From Bacteroidia bacterium (GTDB taxonomy: Bacteria; Bacteroidota; Bacteroidia; Chitinophagales; Saprospiraceae), in NCBI GenBank assembly GCA_030429045.1, contig JAUIEA010000011.1:1-49504 (forward strand): a stretch of 49,504 bases of DNA, given 5' to 3'. The translations under genes and the position numbers were made by a program. The notes under the pieces were generated by a model. The model did no database searches and was not told the origin of the DNA. It saw nothing but the letters and a program-made list of their open reading frames with translations. Within the stretch, counting starts at the first letter, position 1, and each line of letters starts with the position of its first letter. Below, piece by piece: positions 18,236-25,838 of the stretch.

Positions 18236-18823
18236 TTACTCCTGTTTTGCAGCGATCGACCGAATAGCCGCATAAAGGGCCTTTTCATCCCCTGGCCGGT
18301 ACTTGCGCTTGTGGTAGACGATCTCTCCCGAAGCATCCAGGACAAAGGTCTGAGGCAATCCGTTCAATCCGCCGGGGAGGATCCTGCCAAATTCACGATG
18401 CACATCGTTAAAGGCCATCCAGGGCCATTGCCCTTCTTCGACCCGCCTGGTAAATGCATCAAAGTTCTTCGCAAAATCCGTAGAGATCGCTACCAGGTTG
18501 AAATCTGTCTCCCGGCTCCATTCAGGTACCTCCTTTTTCAGTGCTTCCAATTCCATTCTGCAGGGAAAACAGGTGGTCAGCCAGAAAAGCAGGACGGTAG
18601 GTTTTCCATTGGTCGGCAAAACCTGGTCAGAGGTCGTCAGGGTCCCATCCGGACGTTTTAATTCAATATCATAGGGATACACTGACTGAATGTCTGCCGC
18701 CGGGCGGGCAGTATCCATGATATAGTTCGGTGTACGGGTCTGCAGGGCCTTTTCCTCGCCTTCCTGAGCCCGGAGTCCCAGGGAGAGCAGACTCAACAGT
18801 ACACATAAGATCATTCGTTCCAT
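18236..18823 (-). CDS. TlpA-like thioredoxin-fold protein, exported
   Basis: 195 aa with signal peptide (MERMILCVLLSLLSLGLRAQ). The thioredoxin fold carries the active-site pair Cys85 and Cys88 in WLTTCFPCRMEL, preceded by PTVLLFW and followed by a cis-Pro-type LPQTFVLDASGEIVYH, typical of TlpA/ResA reductases. Thus a periplasmic thiol-disulfide exchange protein that may serve cytochrome maturation or the cysteine-bearing periplasmic proteins encoded here. It begins 7 bp after the TPR lipoprotein stop and is probably co-transcribed with it. Confidence 0.9.
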   Translation of the reverse strand: MERMILCVLLSLLSLGLRAQEGEEKALQTRTPNYIMDTARPAADIQSVYPYDIELKRPDGTLTTSDQVLPTNGKPTVLLFWLTTCFPCRMELEALKKEVPEWSRETDFNLVAISTDFAKNFDAFTRRVEEGQWPWMAFNDVHREFGRILPGGLNGLPQTFVLDASGEIVYHKRKYRPGDEKALYAAIRSIAAKQE

Positions 18824-18829
18824 AAGTTG

Positions 18830-19831
18830 CTATTGTGTTGGCTGAAGTTGTGCCAGTGCCTGTTTGGCCCGGGCCATGGATGGGTCCAGCAGGAGGGCCT
18901 GTTGATAATCCGAGATCGCCGCCTGCAGATCACCGAGTTGTTCCTGGACATTTCCCCGCGCAAAATAAGCCATCGCACGAGTGGGATCCACTTTCAGGGC
19001 CATATCAAATTGCTTCCGGGCGTCCAGCAGGCTGTCCATTTCCAAATAGATCAATCCGGAGTTGTAGAGCGCATCTGCATATTGTGGATTGCGCAGCACC
19101 AATTCGCGGTATACGTCCAGCGCATCCTGAAGCCGTCCCTGATCCTGTAAATATTCTGCCAGGGCATGACGGGCATGATCACTGGTCGAATCCAGCCGGA
19201 CAGCGGTTTCAAAATAACGAAGTGCCAGCGGCTTCTTTTCCTGGCTCAGCAATTTACCACATTCGATCCAGGCATCAATGAGGTCCGGGTCCTGCTCGGT
19301 GGCTTCCTGAAACCGTTTGATCGCGGCCACTGGGTTTCCTTCTTCCCGATGGATCATACCCGCCCAGAACAGGCCCTCTGCATTTTGAGGGTCCAGGGTC
19401 ATGATGCGGGCGATCGTCTGTTTGGCCGGGTCGTAAAATTTCAGGATATATTGGAATTCCACCAGTTTCAACAAGGTGGGAATCCGCTCGGGAAAATATT
19501 CAACCGCCTTGTATAAGGTGTTGATGGCCATTCGCGAGTTATAGTAATCCAGGTACACATCAGCCAGCAAGTGGTAGCTGTCGATATCCATGCTGTCCAG
19601 GGTCAGTGCCCGATTGAGGTCAAGGATCGCCTGATCATAGGCTTCCCGGTCTGCATAGGCCTGGGCCCGTTGGCGATACAACTGATGGTCAGCTGGATTC
19701 TTCTGAATGGCCAGGGTGATCTGATCGATCTCCGGATATCCGGTCAGCGAAACAGCAGACTCAGCAGGATCAGAGGATTGACAGCCGGCAGTGAGGATCA
19801 TCATCGCCAGCAAGACAGGATAGATGCGCAT
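18830..19831 (-). CDS. TPR-repeat lipoprotein
   Basis: 333 aa. Lipobox LTAGC (Cys17) after a short signal peptide, so lipid-anchored. About eight TPR units follow in register (for example AQAYADREAYDQAILDLNRA, LAEYLQDQGRLQDALDVYRE, ALYNSGLIYLEMDSLLDARK, FARGNVQEQLGDLQAAISDY). TPR lipoproteins often act as scaffolds in envelope complexes. The -7 element TATTTTTG ends 6 bp before the ATG, giving a near-leaderless transcript that continues into the TlpA-like gene. Confidence 0.9.
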   Translation of the reverse strand: MRIYPVLLAMMILTAGCQSSDPAESAVSLTGYPEIDQITLAIQKNPADHQLYRQRAQAYADREAYDQAILDLNRALTLDSMDIDSYHLLADVYLDYYNSRMAINTLYKAVEYFPERIPTLLKLVEFQYILKFYDPAKQTIARIMTLDPQNAEGLFWAGMIHREEGNPVAAIKRFQEATEQDPDLIDAWIECGKLLSQEKKPLALRYFETAVRLDSTSDHARHALAEYLQDQGRLQDALDVYRELVLRNPQYADALYNSGLIYLEMDSLLDARKQFDMALKVDPTRAMAYFARGNVQEQLGDLQAAISDYQQALLLDPSMARAKQALAQLQPTQ

Positions 19832-19837
19832 ATGTTA

Positions 19838-19845
19838 CAAAAATA
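19838..19845 (-). promoter_or_regulatory. Bacteroidota -7 promoter element (TATTTTTG)
   Basis: TAnnTTTG match only 6 bases upstream of the TPR lipoprotein ATG (19831), another leaderless arrangement. Confidence 0.62.
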
Positions 19846-19992
19846 GAGCTTTTGCAAGATCCCTGTTATTTGATTACCAATTCCCGTTTCGGATCGTAAT
19901 TCATCAAAATTGACCGGATATAGCCAAAAACCGAGGCTTTCAGGCAGCGAATGCTGGTCACATTCCGTTAAACGCAGTACCTTGTCTATGGT

Positions 19993-20544
19993 ATGGATGT
20001 TTCTCTTCATCTCTCTGTAGACGAGCCCGATCTGATCGCAGCTTGTGTCCGGCAAGAGCGCTGGGCGCAACAGCGGGTGTATGAGGAATATTATGGTAAA
20101 ATGATGGGCGTATGCCTTCGTTATGCCAGTCAGGAAGACGAAGCAAAGGACATGTTGCATGAAGGCTTCATCAAAGTCTTCCGCTATATCTCCAGGTATA
20201 AACCCGGAACCTCCCTCCAGGCCTGGATCCGGACCATTGTCGTCAACACCTGCATTGATCACTATCGGCGAAACCATCGCAGACGGACAGACGACCTGGA
20301 TCAGATCCAGAGCCTGTCCAACGGAGATACCTCTGCCCTGGATATGATCTCTGCCGAGGAGATCCTGATCCTGGTCAGAAATTTATCTCCCGCCTATCGA
20401 ATGGTATTCAACCTCTATATCCTTGAAGGATATTCACATAAAGAGATTGCGGAAATGCTGGATATCACTGAAAGCACTTCCCGATCAAATCTGGTGAAAG
20501 CCCGATTGAAATTACAGGATGCGATCAAAAAGAAATGGCATTGA
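19993..20544 (+). CDS. ECF-type RNA polymerase sigma factor
   Basis: 183 aa sigma-70 family, region 2 and region 4 only. Region 2 spans about 12-95 (VYEEYYGKMMGVCLRYASQ, EAKDMLHEGFIKVFRYISRY, LQAWIRTIVVNTCIDHYRR). Region 4 spans about 125-180 (LSPAYRMVFNLYILEGYSHK, EIAEMLDITESTSRSNLVKA). Its stop codon overlaps the start of the next gene by one base, so the two are translationally coupled, the usual layout of an ECF sigma and its anti-sigma partner. A partial -7 match (TACCTTGT, 19978) lies 8 bases before the ATG; autoregulation by its own sigma is also possible. Confidence 0.93.
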   Translation: MDVSLHLSVDEPDLIAACVRQERWAQQRVYEEYYGKMMGVCLRYASQEDEAKDMLHEGFIKVFRYISRYKPGTSLQAWIRTIVVNTCIDHYRRNHRRRTDDLDQIQSLSNGDTSALDMISAEEILILVRNLSPAYRMVFNLYILEGYSHKEIAEMLDITESTSRSNLVKARLKLQDAIKKKWH

Positions 20545-21950
20545 TGAAGAACTTCGACCGCTGGATAAAAAGTGAATTGGACCCATATGAGGCATCCCGC
20601 CCGGATGCTGCCTGGGATCAGTTTGCGTCCAGGTTGGATCAGGCCGAATCCCAGGATGCCGAGAACGCCCAGTTTGACCAGGCTCTAAAGAACAAACTCG
20701 AACAGGTTGAGGCACCCTATGAACCCTCGCACTGGCAACACTTCCTGCAAACCCTGGAACGCCAGGCTCGTCAGCGGGCAGACATGCTTCGATTGAAAGT
20801 GGTTGAGGCCGCCCTGTTCATGCTCATCCTGCTCACCCTGTGGAACCTGAATGCCCCCGATTACCGGCCGGATACATCCCACCTTCCGATGGCCAGCCTG
20901 TCTGAGAGCCAGCCGGGACCGGTCGAAGGTCCGGCTCCTTCTCCAGAAGGGATGGCCTCCGCGCAGACGACCGAGGGTCTTTCTGTTCTTCCTCCAAACC
21001 ATGGATCATCATCCGTATCTGAGCCAACTTTTACCCCGGTATCTCCGGTGCAGACGGTCACCAGCACCCTCCGACTCGCCGTACATCAACCGGTCCAAGA
21101 AATGGTCAATAGCCGGAATCCAAGCATAGTTTCTCCAGGCCCGGCATTCCCCTCAATACCGGATCACCCTGTTGAGCAGCCTGTCCCGTTACTGGACAAT
21201 GTTCATCCACAACTTGACCCATTACCCGTCCTGGTCACCTCACTTCCTGTTTCTACCCGATCCAATATTCGCCACCGGCTGAGTATGGCCATCAACGGCG
21301 ACATGAACTATGTCATGACCCCTTACGATCAACTCCTGGTCAAGAAGGGATATGACCAGCTGGTTTCCGGATATGGCGCCTCTCTCGGGTATTCCCTGGA
21401 GGGCCCTCAATGGGGACTGCGGTCGACCGTGACCTATCACCGTAAATACTATCTCCCCAAACCCTATACGGAGGTTTTTGATGGGGATATCCAGCGAGGT
21501 TATTTCAGTGAGACACTGCGCGACATCGAATTGAACATGATCAGCCTTTCAGTTCTCGGCCAACGGACGTTTTCACGCGTCAACCGTTGGCATACCTACG
21601 GGTTGATCGGAGGTTCTGCACATCTGGCCTTTCAGGCCAATTACGACCGAAAGCAATCCTATACACCAGGTGCGGATCCGAATCCGAGTGGCGTGACACC
21701 CGAGCCCCTGACGGAATCCAAAACCAGTCAGAAGCGGTATGCCGATGGTCTCTTTGAAGGTGGGAACCTGGCTGAGAATTCCTATTTGACCATTGACGTG
21801 GGCGTGGGTTTGGAATGGCACCTGGCCGGACGAACCAGTCTCTTTATGGAGCCGATCTACCAACACAACCCCTTCCAGAAGTCCCTGGGACCCAACAAAG
21901 ACAGGATCAATACCTTAAGCATCTCCCTGGGTGCAAGAGTCAGTCTCTAG
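20544..21950 (+). CDS. Putative dual-membrane-spanning anti-sigma factor (cytoplasmic domain, TM helix, linker, OM beta-barrel)
   Basis: 468 aa from the ATG that overlaps the sigma stop (TGATG); an ATG at 20535 is less likely. Residues 1-80 are charged and helical with two related motifs (AAWDQFASRLDQAE near 22-35 and SHWQHFLQTLERQ near 62-74). Residues about 86-102 (VVEAALFMLILLTLW) are the only transmembrane helix. Residues about 105-240 are Pro/Ser-rich and probably disordered. Residues about 245-468 show alternating strands and end in LSISLGARVSL, as an outer-membrane beta-barrel does. There is no signal peptide, so the N-terminus should stay in the cytoplasm next to the sigma factor. This matches the Dma architecture reported from Bacteroides. 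Signal and target genes are unknown. Confidence 0.75.
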   Translation: MKNFDRWIKSELDPYEASRPDAAWDQFASRLDQAESQDAENAQFDQALKNKLEQVEAPYEPSHWQHFLQTLERQARQRADMLRLKVVEAALFMLILLTLWNLNAPDYRPDTSHLPMASLSESQPGPVEGPAPSPEGMASAQTTEGLSVLPPNHGSSSVSEPTFTPVSPVQTVTSTLRLAVHQPVQEMVNSRNPSIVSPGPAFPSIPDHPVEQPVPLLDNVHPQLDPLPVLVTSLPVSTRSNIRHRLSMAINGDMNYVMTPYDQLLVKKGYDQLVSGYGASLGYSLEGPQWGLRSTVTYHRKYYLPKPYTEVFDGDIQRGYFSETLRDIELNMISLSVLGQRTFSRVNRWHTYGLIGGSAHLAFQANYDRKQSYTPGADPNPSGVTPEPLTESKTSQKRYADGLFEGGNLAENSYLTIDVGVGLEWHLAGRTSLFMEPIYQHNPFQKSLGPNKDRINTLSISLGARVSL

Positions 21951-21973
21951 GGATCGTATCCACCCGCATTCCC

Positions 21974-21981
21974 TACCTTTG
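21974..21981 (+). promoter_or_regulatory. Bacteroidota -7 promoter element (TACCTTTG)
   Basis: TAnnTTTG match 10 bases upstream of the purD ATG. It separates purD-murF/alr from the sigma operon. Confidence 0.6.
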
Positions 21982-21991
21982 ACAAAAAGCT

Positions 21992-23266
21992 ATGAAGGTC
22001 CTCCTGCTAGGCGGTGGCGGGCGAGAACATGCCCTCGCCTGGAAGATTTCTTCCAGTCCATCCTGTGAGCAACTCTATATCGCACCCGGAAATCCGGGCA
22101 CCGCTCAATGCGGTCAGAACCTGGATATCAATCCGCTGGATTTTCAGTCTGTGGCCGCCTTTTGCCGGGAAGCACAGATCGACCTCCTCCTCGTCGGGCC
22201 GGAAGAACCCCTGGTCAAAGGCGTTACCGATGTATTGAGAAAGGACCCCGCCATCCAACATCTGATCATTTGTGGTCCGGATGCTGCCGGTGCCCGACTG
22301 GAGGGCAGCAAAGCCTTCGCCAAGGCCTTCATGTCTGAATTTCAGATCCCGACTGCGCGATATGGTGAATTCGATCGGGACCAGGCGGAGGAGGCCATCC
22401 GCTTCCTGGATACCTTCACGCCCCCCTATGTCATCAAGGCCGACGGACTGGCAGCAGGAAAGGGCGTCCTGATCTGCGATCGAAAGGAAGAGGCTGCCGA
22501 AGCCATCACAGGCATGTTTTCCGGCGAATTTGGCGAAGCCGGACACACCATCGTCCTGGAAGAGTTTCTGGATGGGATCGAGTTTTCGGTATTTGCCCTG
22601 ACGGATGGAAAGAACGCCTGCATCCTCCCTGTCGCCAAGGATTATAAACGTATCGGTGAAGGGGACACCGGACCCAACACAGGCGGGATGGGCGCTGTCA
22701 GTCCCGTTCCATTTGTCGATGAGGCCCTTATGGAAAAGGTCCGCACCCGAATTGTCACGCCGACAGTCCGGGGGTTGTCATCGCGCGGGATCGTATACCA
22801 GGGATTTCTGTTTATCGGCCTGATCCTGGTGAAGGGTGAGCCTTATGTCATCGAGTATAACTGCCGGATGGGCGATCCCGAAACTGAAGTGGTGATGCCC
22901 CGTCTGTCCACGGACTTCCTGGAACTGATGACGGCGATGCACGAACAGCGACTGGACCAGGTGAAGATCGAAATGGACCCCCGTACGGCCCTGACCGTGA
23001 TGCTGGTTTCGGGCGGGTATCCCGGATCCTACCGGAAGGGAATGCCCATTGCCGGAATTCCGGAAGAACTCGCCCCGGATACCCTGGTCTTTCATGCAGG
23101 TACGCGTCACGACGCCGACCAACTGGTGACCAATGGCGGGCGGGTACTGGCCTGTACGGCTTATGGACACGATCTCGAACAAGCCCGAAAAGGGGCCTAT
23201 GAACTGGCCCGAAAGATCAGCTTCGAGGAGATGAACTATCGGCGGGATATCGGAATGGATCTCTGA
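21992..23266 (+). CDS. purD: Phosphoribosylamine-glycine ligase
   Basis: 424 aa, full length. ATP-grasp enzyme of de novo purine synthesis making GAR from phosphoribosylamine and glycine. Signatures: MKVLLLGGGGREHALAWK, YIAPGNPGTAQ, LLVGPEEPLVKGV, ATP-grasp segments YVIKADGLAAGKGV and VLEEFLDGIEFSVFALTDG, and NCRMGDPETEVVMPRL (metal/ATP site). Its TGA shares one base with the next ATG, so purD and murF/alr are translationally coupled. Confidence 0.97.
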   Translation: MKVLLLGGGGREHALAWKISSSPSCEQLYIAPGNPGTAQCGQNLDINPLDFQSVAAFCREAQIDLLLVGPEEPLVKGVTDVLRKDPAIQHLIICGPDAAGARLEGSKAFAKAFMSEFQIPTARYGEFDRDQAEEAIRFLDTFTPPYVIKADGLAAGKGVLICDRKEEAAEAITGMFSGEFGEAGHTIVLEEFLDGIEFSVFALTDGKNACILPVAKDYKRIGEGDTGPNTGGMGAVSPVPFVDEALMEKVRTRIVTPTVRGLSSRGIVYQGFLFIGLILVKGEPYVIEYNCRMGDPETEVVMPRLSTDFLELMTAMHEQRLDQVKIEMDPRTALTVMLVSGGYPGSYRKGMPIAGIPEELAPDTLVFHAGTRHDADQLVTNGGRVLACTAYGHDLEQARKGAYELARKISFEEMNYRRDIGMDL

Positions 23267-25722
23267 TGGAACGGGTACTGGACAGCGGACATATTTCCAA
23301 TGCTCAGTGGTTTCCCTCCGAGCCGGAAAGAGCGGTATTCAGCCGGGTCTCGACTGATAGCCGCACCTTGTTCCAACCGGCCACAACGCTGTTCTTTTGC
23401 CTCCGCGGCCCCAGACATAATGGCCATCTCTATCAACAGGAGGCCTGGGAAAAGGGCGTCCGGCACTTTGTCGTCGACCACATCCCCGAAAGCCCTCTAC
23501 CAGACACCTGCTACCTCCTGGTTGAGAACACCCTGGATGCGTTGCAACAACTGGCAAAGGGCCATCGGGAGCAGTTCCGTTACCCTGTCATAGGTATTAC
23601 GGGCAGCAATGGGAAGACCACGGTAAAGGAATGGCTCTACCTCGTACTCAAGGATGATGAGGGGATCATCCGCAGCCCCCGCAGTTTTAACAGCCAGATC
23701 GGTGTACCGCTTTCGCTGACCATGATGGGTCCGGAACACCAGCTCGCCCTCATCGAGGCGGGCATTTCCCGGCCCGGTGAAATGGCCATCCTGGAAACAC
23801 TGATCCAGCCGGATATAGGCGTCCTGACCAGCCTGGGAAGTGCCCATGACGAGGGGTTTCCGGACCGGGAAATGAAGCTCAGAGAAAAACTGCTGCTGTT
23901 CCGGAACAGCAGCACATTGGTGGTTCCCCTGTCCATCGTGAAGGCGTATCCCGCCTCTTTTTCAACCCTCTCAGCCCGGATGGTCACCTGGTCAGATACC
24001 GAACCTGCTGATCTGCAGATCCTCCACAAACGAGACCTGGAACATCGCATGGAAGTCACCTTCCGCTATCAGGAGCAGGAAGGCAGGGTCATACTGCCTC
24101 AAAATGACGAGGCTTCCTTCGCCAACGCCATGACCTGCCTGCTCACCGCCCTGATCTATGGAAAAGACGTGACCCGGATCTGTGATCGGATGCGCAGCCT
24201 GTCCGGTTTATCCATGCGACTCGAATCGAAAGAAGGGTGGAATGGCAATCTGATCATCAATGACTACTACAATGCTGATCTTGAAGGGGTTCGCATCGCG
24301 TTATCCTTTCTCAATCAACGACGCGGCAAACGCTCTGCCTGGATCATTCTCTCCGATCTGGACGATACCGGGCTCCGAACCTTTGATCTCGTGCAACGCA
24401 TTGCTGCTCTTCTTCGGGATATACCCTTCCAACGGCTCTCCTGCATTGGCACACAGGGTCCTGAACTGATCCGGGAATTGGGCAACCCCCTGGAGGCCAC
24501 CTGGTATCCGGATGTGCGATCTTTTCTCGACAACAACGATTTCCAATCCGTGGGAGACACCGCCATCCTGATCAAAGGGGCCAGGCGGTTTGCCCTGGAG
24601 GAGATCAGCCGAAAACTGACCCGATTTGTCCATCGGACCCGGCTTGAGGTCAATCTGACGGCACTGTCCAACAACCTGAAGGCTTATGCGGAGGGGCTTC
24701 AACCTGCCACCAGGATCATGGTGATGGTCAAAGCCTCCGCCTATGGAAGTGGCAGCGCAGATATCGCCCGGTTGCTGGATTTCCAACGTGTGCATTACCT
24801 GGGAGTCGCCTATGCGGATGAAGGGGTCGAATTGCGCCAGGCCGGTCTGCAACTCCCCATCATGGTGATGAATCCGGATGAATCCAGTTTCGCCAGCATG
24901 ATCCAGCATCGACTGGAACCGGAGATCCATTCACTGGATCAACTCCGTCAATTCCTGCATTTTCTGTCCCCTGCCGATCCCGTCACTCCCATTCACCTGA
25001 AGGTAGAGACCGGTATGCACCGCCTGGGATTCGAAGAGGACGAACTCAGCAGCCTGGTCGAGTTACTCGCCGGCCAGGAACAGGTCTTTATCTCCTCCTG
25101 TTTTACCCACCTGTCAGCCAGTGAACAACCTGCGCACGATCCCTTTACCCATCAACAGGCAGCCCGATTTATTCGATTTACGGAGCACTTGAATCAGGCG
25201 CTGGGATACACGCCAATGCGGCATATCCTGAATTCGGCAGGTATTACACGATTCCCGGAATATCAGTTTGACATGGTTCGTCTGGGTATTGGCCTGTACG
25301 GACTGGACCATGATCCATCGAGCCCGTTTCAACCGGCCCTGACCCTGAAAACACATATTGCCCGCATCCATCGCGTTCCAGCCGGTGATTCAGTGGGGTA
25401 TGGCCGACTGGGCATAGCATCATATGATCGAACCATTGCAACCTTGGGCATTGGCTATGCCGATGGCTTGCTCCGGTTGGCAGGGGAGGGCCGGTTTTCG
25501 GTCCGTATCAATGGTCAGGCAGCCCCGACGGTCGGAGCGATCTGTATGGATATGTGTATGGTCGACATCAGCCATATTCCGCGGGTCCAGGTCGGTGATG
25601 AAGCCATTCTTTTTGATGATCAATACCCGATCACCCATTTGGCCCAAAGCTTGCAAACCATCCCCTATGAGGTTCTGACCAATATTTCATCCCGTGTGAA
25701 CAGGATCTACTATCACGAATAG
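23266..25722 (+). CDS. murF-alr: Bifunctional MurF (tripeptide:D-Ala-D-Ala ligase)/alanine racemase
   Basis: 818 aa fusion of two consecutive supply steps for cell-wall precursors. The MurF part (about 1-450) has the P-loop GITGSNGKTTVKEW at 110-123, the SFNSQIGVPLSL segment, and an EMKLREKLLLF region with the lysine that is carbamylated in Mur ligases. The Alr part (about 455-818) has the PLP lysine Lys489 in VMVKASAYGSG, the second-base Tyr712 in SVGYGRLG, and GIGYADGLLR. The fused form is common in Bacteroidota. The alanine racemase supplies D-Ala, MurF attaches D-Ala-D-Ala to the UDP-MurNAc-tripeptide. Cytoplasmic. It follows purD with a one-base overlap. Confidence 0.95.
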   Translation: MERVLDSGHISNAQWFPSEPERAVFSRVSTDSRTLFQPATTLFFCLRGPRHNGHLYQQEAWEKGVRHFVVDHIPESPLPDTCYLLVENTLDALQQLAKGHREQFRYPVIGITGSNGKTTVKEWLYLVLKDDEGIIRSPRSFNSQIGVPLSLTMMGPEHQLALIEAGISRPGEMAILETLIQPDIGVLTSLGSAHDEGFPDREMKLREKLLLFRNSSTLVVPLSIVKAYPASFSTLSARMVTWSDTEPADLQILHKRDLEHRMEVTFRYQEQEGRVILPQNDEASFANAMTCLLTALIYGKDVTRICDRMRSLSGLSMRLESKEGWNGNLIINDYYNADLEGVRIALSFLNQRRGKRSAWIILSDLDDTGLRTFDLVQRIAALLRDIPFQRLSCIGTQGPELIRELGNPLEATWYPDVRSFLDNNDFQSVGDTAILIKGARRFALEEISRKLTRFVHRTRLEVNLTALSNNLKAYAEGLQPATRIMVMVKASAYGSGSADIARLLDFQRVHYLGVAYADEGVELRQAGLQLPIMVMNPDESSFASMIQHRLEPEIHSLDQLRQFLHFLSPADPVTPIHLKVETGMHRLGFEEDELSSLVELLAGQEQVFISSCFTHLSASEQPAHDPFTHQQAARFIRFTEHLNQALGYTPMRHILNSAGITRFPEYQFDMVRLGIGLYGLDHDPSSPFQPALTLKTHIARIHRVPAGDSVGYGRLGIASYDRTIATLGIGYADGLLRLAGEGRFSVRINGQAAPTVGAICMDMCMVDISHIPRVQVGDEAILFDDQYPITHLAQSLQTIPYEVLTNISSRVNRIYYHE

Positions 25723-25797
25723 TGAACGAAACACAACATTCCGTGTAAATACAAAGTTATCGAAGCCGAAATTGCCCCGTCAGCAGGGCACATTTCG

Positions 25798-25805
25798 TAC
25801 TTTTG
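25798..25805 (+). promoter_or_regulatory. Bacteroidota -7 promoter element (TACTTTTG)
   Basis: TAnnTTTG match 33 bases upstream of the first foldase gene (ATG 25839). Confidence 0.58.
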
Positions 25806-25838
25806 CCGCTTGTCTGTTAGAACAAAACCGTAGTTATC

